This document shows positions 46,753-56,009 of a stretch of DNA of 64,000 nucleotides, in pieces. Location of the stretch: assembly GCA_947456625.1 (NCBI GenBank), contig CANGQJ010000002.1, positions 62,001 to 126,000 of the forward strand, given 5' to 3'. How positions within the stretch are numbered: position 1 is the first letter of the stretch; every line of letters starts with the position of its first letter. The DNA is from Bacteroidota bacterium. Its GTDB lineage: Bacteria; Bacteroidota; Bacteroidia; Chitinophagales; Chitinophagaceae. Both the position numbers and the translations under genes were made by a program. The notes below the pieces were generated by a model, which worked only from the letters and a program-made list of their open reading frames with translations, had not been told where the DNA came from and did no database searches.

Positions 46753-47676
46753 TTATTTTATAATAACAACTTTTGCAGTATCGCTTAAACCATAATGTCC
46801 AGTTAGCACAATTTTATCATTCACTGATAATTTTGGCTCCAACACTTCAACACTATTATTGTTTTCAATTCCTTTTTTTATGTCTACCCTAACTGCAGTA
46901 TTACTATCTAATAATTTCATGATCCAAAATTCGGTTTGTATTTCATTAGATAAAACTGCTTCTTTGGCAACTGATACAATGTTTGATTTTGCTTGTTTTA
47001 CTAAATTCACTTTTGCGATTAAATTTTCAGGAATGTTTTGATTATTATTAACCCTAATAATATATCGTTGAGTTTGAGATACTGCGTCAACTGTTGGTAA
47101 TGGGGATTCGATAATTCCATTCAAAATACTTGCATCTGGTAATTTTAGTTGGATTTGTTTATTACTTAAAAGGAATGGTTTTAACTCATAAGGCAGGTCT
47201 AATAAAAAAACAAAACTTTTTGTATCAGTGATGGTAGCAATCACTTCCCCATCTTGTACATAATCACCTGCTTGATAATTAATTTGAGTGATATAACCAG
47301 TTCCAGGAGCTTTAACATGAATTACACCATTAAAATGAAGTGAGCTATCCATATTATGATTGCTATTTTCCAAAACACTTGCTTCCTTAGTTTTGATTAC
47401 AAACAAATCATCCCCCTTGTGAACCAATTTACCTAAACTAGCATTTACCAATTGTAAATATCCATTTGTATTTGACTTTACATTTGTTTTAAGTAAAAAA
47501 GCAGATACTGCATTTAGCTCCACTTCTTCTCTCATATTCCCCATTAAAGGAGATGTTAAAGTAACGGGAGTGCCTATGACAGCTGCTACTTCAGCGGTAT
47601 CTTCCTTGACATTATTTTTACAAGCCATAATGCTACTTAAAGCAATTGAAGCAAATATTATTTTGTAATGATTCAT
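46753..47676 (-). CDS. Efflux RND periplasmic adaptor
   Basis: Lipoprotein-like IMACKNN; VKAPGTGYITQINYQAGDYVQDGEVIATI. Confidence 0.88.
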   Translation of the reverse strand: MNHYKIIFASIALSSIMACKNNVKEDTAEVAAVIGTPVTLTSPLMGNMREEVELNAVSAFLLKTNVKSNTNGYLQLVNASLGKLVHKGDDLFVIKTKEASVLENSNHNMDSSLHFNGVIHVKAPGTGYITQINYQAGDYVQDGEVIATITDTKSFVFLLDLPYELKPFLLSNKQIQLKLPDASILNGIIESPLPTVDAVSQTQRYIIRVNNNQNIPENLIAKVNLVKQAKSNIVSVAKEAVLSNEIQTEFWIMKLLDSNTAVRVDIKKGIENNNSVEVLEPKLSVNDKIVLTGHYGLSDTAKVVIIK

Positions 47677-47684
47677 TTTACTTT

Positions 47685-48923
47685 TTATTTTTTATTCCAA
47701 TAATTAATCTGATTTATAATCTGAAATTTATTTATAGCATTTTGAGTAACCGTATTTTTTGCAAAAAGATAGTTATTGATCGACAAAATATAATCTGTAA
47801 TTCGTGCATCACCAGATTCAACTAATTTTTTTTGTGCCTCCATCAACATTTCAGCATAACCAATTTGTTTTTCAGAAACCGCTATAATTTTATCGGTTGC
47901 ATTTAATTGTTGTACTAATTGTAAAATTTGTTGGTCATATTGTTTTTTAAAAAAGTCTCGATAGTCTTGACGTGTTTGCTCTGCTATTTTAATACGATCG
48001 GTTTGCATCTTTCTTTGATTGCCATCATAAATGGGTACTGTTATAGAAACGCCTGCACTAGCACCAAAATTTTTATAAGCATTTTCTGCAAAAGTGCTTA
48101 AATAGCCTCCATCTGCATATAAATTTACCTTCGGTTTATAGTTATACTTTATTTGCTCATTTGCGTTTTTTAACTTGAAACTATCTACAGTAAATTGTTG
48201 GTAATACACTGTATTTTCAACCATGGCAATTGGTTCAATTTTGATAGTTGGATTAGAGAGTTGAACTTGATTGGTATCTTTAATGCCACACAAATAATTT
48301 AGTGCTGCTACTTCATTTTGAAATTGAGCTTTTAACTGTTCAATTACTATCGCCTGTTGCTGAGATGCAACTAATATGTTTAAATAATCTGCTTGTTTAT
48401 AAATTCCTTTTTCAGTAAAATTCTTTAATAAAGTTTGTTGTTTTAAAAGTAAGTCGTTGATGTTATTATTAAAACTAATTTGTTGGTAAACACCATAAGC
48501 AGTTATGTATTGAGCATTTATTGTTTTTATTAAATCCTGTGTCGAAATTTTACCTGCAATATTTAGGGATTCATTTAATAATTTAATAGCCTCGTGTTGA
48601 TTATTGAGGTTTTCTTTACTAACTAATTTTTTAGTAGCTACTATTTGTTGTGCAAAATTGGTTCCATTGGTAACTGCATAATCATAGCCCCAACCATTTA
48701 AAGAAGGTGCATAATTATTGGTACTAACCCCATTTATTTGGGTTTTATAACCAGCTAAAATTTTTAAACTATCAATTAAATTAACAAGATGTTGATTTTT
48801 TAAATCTTTTAAAAGTGGACTATTTTCAAGACCTACTTGGATATAATCATCTACCTTTTTTTGCTGTGCAAAGCAAATATTAGTCAAAAGACAGACAATT
48901 ACAATCGAAATAACATATTTCAT
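47685..48923 (-). CDS. TolC family outer membrane protein
   Basis: Signal peptide; coiled-coil OEP halves, GASAGVSITVPIYDGNQRKMQTDRIKI. Confidence 0.88.
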   Translation of the reverse strand: MKYVISIVIVCLLTNICFAQQKKVDDYIQVGLENSPLLKDLKNQHLVNLIDSLKILAGYKTQINGVSTNNYAPSLNGWGYDYAVTNGTNFAQQIVATKKLVSKENLNNQHEAIKLLNESLNIAGKISTQDLIKTINAQYITAYGVYQQISFNNNINDLLLKQQTLLKNFTEKGIYKQADYLNILVASQQQAIVIEQLKAQFQNEVAALNYLCGIKDTNQVQLSNPTIKIEPIAMVENTVYYQQFTVDSFKLKNANEQIKYNYKPKVNLYADGGYLSTFAENAYKNFGASAGVSITVPIYDGNQRKMQTDRIKIAEQTRQDYRDFFKKQYDQQILQLVQQLNATDKIIAVSEKQIGYAEMLMEAQKKLVESGDARITDYILSINNYLFAKNTVTQNAINKFQIINQINYWNKK

Positions 48924-49085
48924 TTCACAATTATTTTGTTGAAATTATAAAATCTGCTACCTAAATACTTAATTCAAGGGTAAAATAAACAATTAACTTG
49001 TTCATTATAAATATGGCAGAACTTCATTATTTATAACGTTTTTTAAGTTAATATATTTTGTTAACTTAGGTTTATAATTAATTCT

Positions 49086-50378
49086 ATGGCAAATCGTCGC
49101 AATTTTGTAAAGCAAATTGGCTTGTTGGCTGGTGCTTTTTCTGCTGAAAGCTTATTTAATCAAGCACATGCTGCTGAGTTTGAACACCAAAACCTCCTAA
49201 AAAATGGCCTATCCGCCAAAGAGTTAGCTATGGATGAGGACTATTGGTCCATCATTCAACAAAGTTATACTACTAGTCCAGCACTCATTAATTTAAACAA
49301 TGGAGGGGTAAGCCCAAGTCCAAGAATTGTACAAGAGGCGGTGGAGCGATTTAATAAAATGACCAACGAAGGGCCTTCGTATTATATGTGGCGCATATTG
49401 GATCAAGGCAGGGAACCACTTAGATATAAATTGGCACAATTAGCAGGTGCGGAACCCGACGAAATTGCTATCAATAGAAATGCCACAGAGGCTTTAAACA
49501 CAGTCATATTTGGACTTAACTTAAAAGCTGGAGATGAGGTTATAGGTACCAAGCAAGACTATCCTAACATGATAAATGCCTGGAAACAAAGACAACAAAG
49601 AGAGGGCATAGTATACAAGCAAATTAGTTTTCAATTCCCTATAGAAAACGATGATGAAATAGTGTCAGGTTTTGAAAAAGCAATCACTACGAAAACAAAA
49701 ATTATTCATATCACCCATATCATTAATTGGATTGGTCAAATATTACCAGTTAAAAAAATAACTGCCATGGCTAAAAAACATGGTATTGAAACCATTGTAG
49801 ACGGTGCACATAGTTTTGGTTTACTAGATTATAAAGTACCTGAACTAGGTTGCGATTACTATGGAACCTCGCTTCATAAATTTTTATCTGCTCCTATTGG
49901 AAGTGGTATGTTATGGATTAAAAAAGAAAATATAGAAAAAATATGGCCGCTAGTTTGCAATGACAAGCCAAATAGTAGTGATATTAGAAAGTTTGAAACC
50001 ATTGGTACACGTAGCTTTCCCATTGAACAAGGTATTGGCGAGGCAGTTAATTTTCAAAATGGAATAGGAAGTAAACGAAAGGAGGAGCGTATTAGATATT
50101 TAAAAAATTATTGGGCAACACGCGTACAAAATATTCCAAAAGTAAAAATACATACTTCATTTAAAGACGAATATGCTTGCGCAATATGTGGTGTAAGTAT
50201 TAATGGAATGACACCTGGTGAATTAGATAGTGCTTTATTTAGTAATTATAAAATACACACAGTGGGTATTGTATGGGAAAATATTAGTTGTGTGCGTATT
50301 ACCCCACATGTATATACCCGAATTCAAGATTTAGATAAATTGGTTATGGCCATTGAAACCATTGCTAAAAAAGCATAA
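49086..50378 (+). CDS. Exported aminotransferase class V-fold PLP enzyme (isopenicillin-N-epimerase-like), Tat-type signal
   Basis: NRRNFVKQIGLLAGAFSA; NRNATEALNTVIFGL, VDGAHSFGLLDY, YGTSLHKFLSAPIGSGMLW (PLP Lys). Confidence 0.9.
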   Translation: MANRRNFVKQIGLLAGAFSAESLFNQAHAAEFEHQNLLKNGLSAKELAMDEDYWSIIQQSYTTSPALINLNNGGVSPSPRIVQEAVERFNKMTNEGPSYYMWRILDQGREPLRYKLAQLAGAEPDEIAINRNATEALNTVIFGLNLKAGDEVIGTKQDYPNMINAWKQRQQREGIVYKQISFQFPIENDDEIVSGFEKAITTKTKIIHITHIINWIGQILPVKKITAMAKKHGIETIVDGAHSFGLLDYKVPELGCDYYGTSLHKFLSAPIGSGMLWIKKENIEKIWPLVCNDKPNSSDIRKFETIGTRSFPIEQGIGEAVNFQNGIGSKRKEERIRYLKNYWATRVQNIPKVKIHTSFKDEYACAICGVSINGMTPGELDSALFSNYKIHTVGIVWENISCVRITPHVYTRIQDLDKLVMAIETIAKKA

Positions 50379-50458
50379 TAAAATAAGCTAAGAAAGCTTT
50401 CCATTCGGAATTTACTTTTTTTGATACCCATACTTTTGAATGAATCAAGTTTAATTGT

Positions 50459-51004
50459 ATGGGTATTTTATTTTCAAATAATCATAAACAATTATGTGTT
50501 TTACTACTAATGGGCGTTGCTCAAAACCAGTATGCGCAGGATTATCCTCATTTATGTGATACCTATGCTATAAACGTAGCAGGGAAAAATGTTGTTGTTA
50601 AAAACATGCATTATGACTGGAGTGTAGGTGAACTAGCGGTACACACACTTACGCGTATACCACATATTATCATTAGCTGTGGCTATTTACAAAGCGCCTA
50701 TTACCCCCTATTGCAATATCACAATACAGACAGTTTTGCTATTAAAATTAAAATAGGGCCTAATCCGTTTTCAAATTATGTGGTTATACAATGTGAACAA
50801 GATCAATTAAACATTAATGCCATTCAGCTACTAGATTTTCAAGGTAAAATTTTATACCAATTAAACGGCAACTATTCGGGGCATCAATTTTACTATAAAA
50901 TGCCTGTTCAAAAATTAATAAACCCTGTTTGTTTTTTAAACATTAGCTACTCAATTGCCGATCGTATTTATAAATCAAAGTTTTTTAAACTCTTACAAAA
51001 TTAA
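50459..51004 (+). CDS. Short exported protein with T9SS type A sorting-domain-like C-terminus
   Basis: Signal peptide; WSVGELAVHTL motif; KIGPNPFSNYVVIQCE ... SKFFKLLQN. Confidence 0.7.
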   Translation: MGILFSNNHKQLCVLLLMGVAQNQYAQDYPHLCDTYAINVAGKNVVVKNMHYDWSVGELAVHTLTRIPHIIISCGYLQSAYYPLLQYHNTDSFAIKIKIGPNPFSNYVVIQCEQDQLNINAIQLLDFQGKILYQLNGNYSGHQFYYKMPVQKLINPVCFLNISYSIADRIYKSKFFKLLQN

Positions 51005-51007
51005 AAC

Positions 51008-52204
51008 ATGAATAAAGTTGGAACCCTTCTTATAATTTTTATTTCATTTACGCAAGTAGCATTAGCACAAGTCACTAAAGGTATTCATTTACAAGCTATT
51101 GCAAGAAATGAAAAGGGTATTATTATGGCGGACAAACAAGTTGCGCTAAGAATTACAATTTTAAAAGATTCTGCATTGGGAGCAATAGTATATCAGGAAA
51201 TTATTTCGGTGACAACCAATGTTCTTGGTTTGTTTTTTGTAGACATTGGCGCTAATGAAAAAAATAAAATTATAACCACTGGTGACTTTGAAAATATAAA
51301 ATGGAGTACTAGTAATTATTATTTGCAATTTGAAATTGACCCAAATAATTCACTGCTATTTGTGACGGCGGGTATTGAAAAAATGAATTATGTGCCCCTT
51401 GCATTATATGCCGAAAAAGCCAATACTATAACAAGTCAAATTCCCATAGAATTAGGCGGGACCGGCGTTACAAGCACTTCTTCGCTTTTAAAATTACTAA
51501 ATATGGATAAAGTAAATAATACCCCAGACACATTAAAGCCCATTAGCAATGCAGTAAATATTGCCTTAAATGAAAAATTAAAAAAAGTCGATACCCTTAG
51601 TTTAAGCAACCGTATTAATCAAAAACTAAATGCTACAGATACCTTAAGGCTTTCTAATCGCATAAATCAAAAATTAAATTTTTTAGATACGCTAAGCTTG
51701 TCAAATCGGATTAATGCTTTAAACATAGTTCCTATTAAAAAAAGTTATGCCTTACTTTTTGATACTAGTAAACAAACTACAAGTATTGCAACAGCCACTG
51801 CTATAAAATTTAATTTTGTACAAGCTGCTAATAAAGTGACCATTATAAATAATACAGCAGGAAACCCTACAAAAATAACAGTTACCGATACAGGCCTATA
51901 CCAGGTAAATTTTAATTTACAATTTATAAAGCCCGACATCAATTCCGATGAAGTAAATGTTTGGATTCGAAAAAACAATGGCGGCTATTTAAATACAACG
52001 CTTACTTACCAAATACAGGGCAGTAGTATTAAGAATAATATTAATGGTGTATATTTTTTAGAATTAAACGCTAGCGATTATATTGAATTATTTTACAGTA
52101 TTAAAAATAGCAATAGCAATTTAACTGGAAGTTTGCCGTCCACAACAACGCCTTCAAAGCCTGCAACACCATCGGCCATGCTTAGTATTCAAGCAATAAA
52201 TTAA
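51008..52204 (+). CDS. Exported fibre-like protein: 16-aa repeats and C1q/TNF-like C-terminal jelly-roll
   Basis: Signal peptide; (DTLSLSNRINQKLNxx)x3; TDTGLYQVNFNLQF..EVNVWIRKNNG..LELNASDYIELFYS. Confidence 0.65.
   Translation: MNKVGTLLIIFISFTQVALAQVTKGIHLQAIARNEKGIIMADKQVALRITILKDSALGAIVYQEIISVTTNVLGLFFVDIGANEKNKIITTGDFENIKWSTSNYYLQFEIDPNNSLLFVTAGIEKMNYVPLALYAEKANTITSQIPIELGGTGVTSTSSLLKLLNMDKVNNTPDTLKPISNAVNIALNEKLKKVDTLSLSNRINQKLNATDTLRLSNRINQKLNFLDTLSLSNRINALNIVPIKKSYALLFDTSKQTTSIATATAIKFNFVQAANKVTIINNTAGNPTKITVTDTGLYQVNFNLQFIKPDINSDEVNVWIRKNNGGYLNTTLTYQIQGSSIKNNINGVYFLELNASDYIELFYSIKNSNSNLTGSLPSTTTPSKPATPSAMLSIQAIN
51590..51724 (+). repeat. 48-nt tandem repeats (2 full copies plus a 39-nt partial) encoding DTLxLSNRINQKLN
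   Basis: Units at 51590-51637, 51638-51685, 51686-51724; protein conserved, DNA codons diverged. Confidence 0.85.
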
Positions 52205-52207
52205 TGA

Positions 52208-53485
52208 CTAGCCAAATGGCTGTTCTATTGAAATACTTTGCTTGGTAAAAAAATGTGGGCCATCATTGGAGATATATAAACAATCCTCTAGCCTAATTCC
52301 AAATTCTCCTGGAATAGAAATAGTAGGTTCATTGCTAAAACACATGCCTACACTGATAGGCGTTTTATTGCCTTTTACAAAATTGGTCCATTCATGTCCA
52401 TCTAATCCAATGCCATGGCCTGTTCTGTGTGGCAAACCAGGTAACTGATAATTTTTATGAAAACCTGCTTTTTCAATTACAGCCCTTGCTGCAGCATCTA
52501 CTACTTCGCAAGGAGCTCCAATTTTAATTGCAGCAAAAGCTGCGTCCTGTGCTTGTTTTTCTACATTCCAGACATCAATTTGTCTTTGTGTTGATTTCCC
52601 TAAACAAATGGTTCTTGAAATATCGGATTCATACCCTTCACAGGTCGTACCTCCGTCTATTAAAACAATATCACCTTCTTGAATGGTTTGTGGAGCAATG
52701 CTTCCATGTGGCAATGCCGAATACTTTCCTACAATTACCATTGCACCTCCAGAAAAACCTAATTTTCTAAAGGCACTAGCAATATTAGCACTTACCTCGG
52801 TTTGAGACATACCAGCTTTTATACTTGGAAAAGCCATTTTGTAAGCTTCAATGGTTACATCGTTAGCAATTTGTAATAAATCAATTTCAGCTTTTGATTT
52901 ATACATTCGGCAACCTGCTGTTATAGGAGTAGCATCTACTATTTCAAATGTAGGAGCAACTTTTTTTACACCATTGGCGATGAAAAAACGTACACGTTCT
53001 TCCATTCCAATTTTATTATGTTTTACGCCTCGGTCTTTTACTGCATTTGCAATTAAAGCATATGGGCTTTCATGTTCTTCCCAACAACGAACTTCATCAC
53101 CAAATTCAGGTTTGATTAATTCCTTAGCTCTGTCCTCTTCAAATTTTGGACAGATGTATACTATTGCTCCTTTTGCGGGAATCACAACGCCAAATGTTCG
53201 CTCACTTTGTCCCCAACGCATGCCTGTAAAGTAATAGCAGGATGTAGTGCCTTCTAAAAAAATAGCATCTATTTTTGCTATAGCCATTAATTCTTGTGCT
53301 TTTGCAATTCTTTGTTTTCGCTCTGCAACTGTTATTGGCATAATTTTTTCCTTATAATTGGTAGTAGTGTTTTGAAAATTTTTAGACATTCCAAAAGCAT
53401 AATTACCTAATGGAATGGCTGCAGCACTAAGCGCCGAAAGGCTTAAAAATTTTCTGCGATTTAATGAACTATCATTTTGAGGCAT
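52208..53485 (-). CDS. M24 family metallopeptidase (Xaa-Pro peptidase/creatinase-like), Tat-type signal
   Basis: NRRKFLSLSALSAAAIPLG; VLIDGGTTCEGYESDISRT, LPHRTGHGIGLDGHE, FSNEPTISIPGEFGIRLED. Confidence 0.92.
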   Translation of the reverse strand: MPQNDSSLNRRKFLSLSALSAAAIPLGNYAFGMSKNFQNTTTNYKEKIMPITVAERKQRIAKAQELMAIAKIDAIFLEGTTSCYYFTGMRWGQSERTFGVVIPAKGAIVYICPKFEEDRAKELIKPEFGDEVRCWEEHESPYALIANAVKDRGVKHNKIGMEERVRFFIANGVKKVAPTFEIVDATPITAGCRMYKSKAEIDLLQIANDVTIEAYKMAFPSIKAGMSQTEVSANIASAFRKLGFSGGAMVIVGKYSALPHGSIAPQTIQEGDIVLIDGGTTCEGYESDISRTICLGKSTQRQIDVWNVEKQAQDAAFAAIKIGAPCEVVDAAARAVIEKAGFHKNYQLPGLPHRTGHGIGLDGHEWTNFVKGNKTPISVGMCFSNEPTISIPGEFGIRLEDCLYISNDGPHFFTKQSISIEQPFG

Positions 53486-53575
53486 AAGCGTTAATTTTGT
53501 CACTTAAAGATATTACTATTTTATATAGAATTTATTAGCCATAATAGTTTAAATTTATAAAAAGTATATTTTAAT

Positions 53576-54646
53576 ATGAATAAATTTTGGAGCATATTAT
53601 TATTGGTTTTTATTTGTCAATTTTCACAAGCACAATCCAAAAAAATTAAAGCGGCGCAGGCAATTGATGCTATTATGGCTAATTATGACCATGCAAATGA
53701 ACCAGGCGCAAGTGTACTGGTTTTAAAAAATAATAAAGTAGTTTTTAAAAAAGGATACGGCGTTAGTAATACCAATACAATGGAGCCAGTTAAACCAATT
53801 ACTAATTTTAGATTGGCATCTGTGACCAAGCAGTTTACTGCAATGTCTATTTTATTATTAGAGAAAAAACATAAACTTTCACTAGAGGACCCTATTTCAA
53901 AATATTTTTCAATCCTACCTGGTTATATATCTAAAATAAAAATTAAAGATTTGCTCACGCATAGTTCTGGCTTAATTGACTACGAGGACTTAATGCCTGC
54001 AACTCAAACAACACAATTACATGATACCAATTGTTTGCAATTAATGTTTATGGCGGACTCACTTTATTTTCCAATGGGAACAGAATATAAATACAGTAAT
54101 ACGGGATACGCAATACTGGCGTTAATAGTAGAACAAGTAAGTGGAAAGCCATTTGCACTTTTTATAAAAGAAAATATTTTTAAAACACTTGGTATGAAAA
54201 CCACGGTTGCATTTGAACAAGGTAAATCACAAGTGGCTAACCGCGCATATGGTAATAGTTTTGAAAACGGAAATTGGATACAAACCGATCAAAGTTTAAC
54301 CAGTGCTGTATTAGGAGATGGTGGCATTTACACCAATGTGCAAGAATACACTAAATGGATTAAAGCATTGTGGAATTATAAATTAATTCCCGAACAAACA
54401 CAACTTAGGGCTTGGTCTAGAACCACTCTAGACAATGGTAAAACCATTGATTACGGCTTTGGATGGCATGTTGAGGATTTTTTAAATATTACTCATCCTT
54501 TTCACGATGGCAGTTCCATAGGATTTAGAAACAGCGTTGGTCTTTTTCCTGAACAAAAATTAATGGTCATTGTCTTAACCAATAGAAATGAACATGACCC
54601 CATTGAGGAAGTGCATAAAATTGCATCGCTCTATCTTTTACCATAA
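53576..54646 (+). CDS. Serine hydrolase (beta-lactamase family)
   Basis: Signal peptide; LASVTKQFTAMSIL (SxxK), YKYSNTGYAILALIV (YxN), HDGSSIGFRNS. Confidence 0.92.
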   Translation: MNKFWSILLLVFICQFSQAQSKKIKAAQAIDAIMANYDHANEPGASVLVLKNNKVVFKKGYGVSNTNTMEPVKPITNFRLASVTKQFTAMSILLLEKKHKLSLEDPISKYFSILPGYISKIKIKDLLTHSSGLIDYEDLMPATQTTQLHDTNCLQLMFMADSLYFPMGTEYKYSNTGYAILALIVEQVSGKPFALFIKENIFKTLGMKTTVAFEQGKSQVANRAYGNSFENGNWIQTDQSLTSAVLGDGGIYTNVQEYTKWIKALWNYKLIPEQTQLRAWSRTTLDNGKTIDYGFGWHVEDFLNITHPFHDGSSIGFRNSVGLFPEQKLMVIVLTNRNEHDPIEEVHKIASLYLLP

Positions 54647-55931
54647 TTGTTATTGCCATAGTCTATTACCAAATGGCAAAATGCTTTAACGCCATTTGTA
54701 AACCCCGACTCGTCTAAATAAAAATCAGGTGTGTGGTGTCCTCCAACTTCATTTGGTTTTTTATCTTTTGGAAGCCCACCTAAACTAAAAAAGAAAGTTG
54801 GTGCTTTTTCACCGTAAAACGAAAAATCCTCAGCGGCAGTAGTCCAGGTTGACTCATATACATTTTCAGGTCCCGCTACTTTTACTAACGAAAGGATTGC
54901 TTTTTTTGCTAAAACTGGATCATTATAATTCACCAAAGTTTGTGTTTTAATTTCAACGTCGGCAGTAGCACCCGATGCGGCTGCAATGTTGTTTACAGTA
55001 TTTCGTATTTTCTCATGTGTTTCTTTTCGCATAGTTGCATCTAGAGATCTAATGGTTCCTTCCATTACGGCTGTTTCGGGTATAATATTTGCGCGCACAC
55101 CAGTATGTAGTGATCCAACCGAAATAACTAAAGGCGCTTTTGTTAAATCGGATTGTCTACTTACAATATGTTGCAACCCCTCAACAATTTGTGCAGACAC
55201 CACAATTGGATCTACACTTCCCCATGGCATGGCACCATGACTTCCTTTTCCATGCACTGTAATTTTAAATAAATCGGAAGATGCTTGTGCTGCACCCAAT
55301 TTAAAACCAAACATGCCTACTGGTAATTGCGCTGCCATATGTAAACCAAATACCACTTCTAATTTTGGATTGTCCATCGCACCTTCTTTTATCATCAATG
55401 GAGCACCCCCCTCTTCATTGTTAGGTGCCCCTTCTTCCGCTGGTTGAAATAAGAATACAATATTACCTGCTATTTCTTTTGCATAGCTTTTAGCGCTTTT
55501 GCGGTAGCCATTAAAATAGCCGTATGAGCATCATGACCACATGCGTGCATCACATTAACTTGTTGCCCATTGTATTCCGCTTTTACTTTAGAGGCAAAGG
55601 AAACAGGGGTTCTTTCTAATACAGGAAGTGCATCAATATCGGCCCTTAAACCTATATTGGGACCGGGTTTTCCGCCTTTTAATATAGCCAATACGCCCGT
55701 TTTTGCAATAGGATATTTTACTTCTAATCCTAAGGAATTTAAATAATCGGCAATGTATTTTCCGGTATTATATTCTCTATTGGAAAGTTCAGGAAATTCA
55801 TGAAAATGACGACGCCAATTAATAAGTTCAGTTTGTGTTTTATTAGAAACATCGTTGATACTTTTTGAAAGGTCTTGTGCTTGAATGTTTTGACAAAAAA
55901 TAATTCCTAGTATAACATATATTTTTTTCAT
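54631..55931 (-). pseudogene. M20 family amidohydrolase (N-acyl amino acid/hippurate hydrolase-like), interrupted by -1 frameshift near 55477-55481
   Basis: N-half ...VMHACGHDAHTAILMATAKALKAMQKK*; next frame continues KEIAGNIVFLFQPAEEGAPNNEEGGAPLMIKEGAMDNPK... Confidence 0.8.
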
Positions 55932-56009
55932 GTTGCAAATAATTAATTGAATATATAAAATAAATAAAACATAAATTGCTTTCTATAAATGTAATTATAA
56001 AAAGGGTAA

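Noticed and set aside
51590-51724. CRISPR-like array
   Set aside because: Repeats are in-frame 48-nt coding repeats with synonymous divergence and no spacers.
55470-55490. Programmed -1 ribosomal frameshift in the M20 gene
   Set aside because: Heptamer G CAA AAG does not fit X XXY YYZ and no evident downstream stimulator was seen; an indel is simpler. Kept as frameshift finding, not as recoding.
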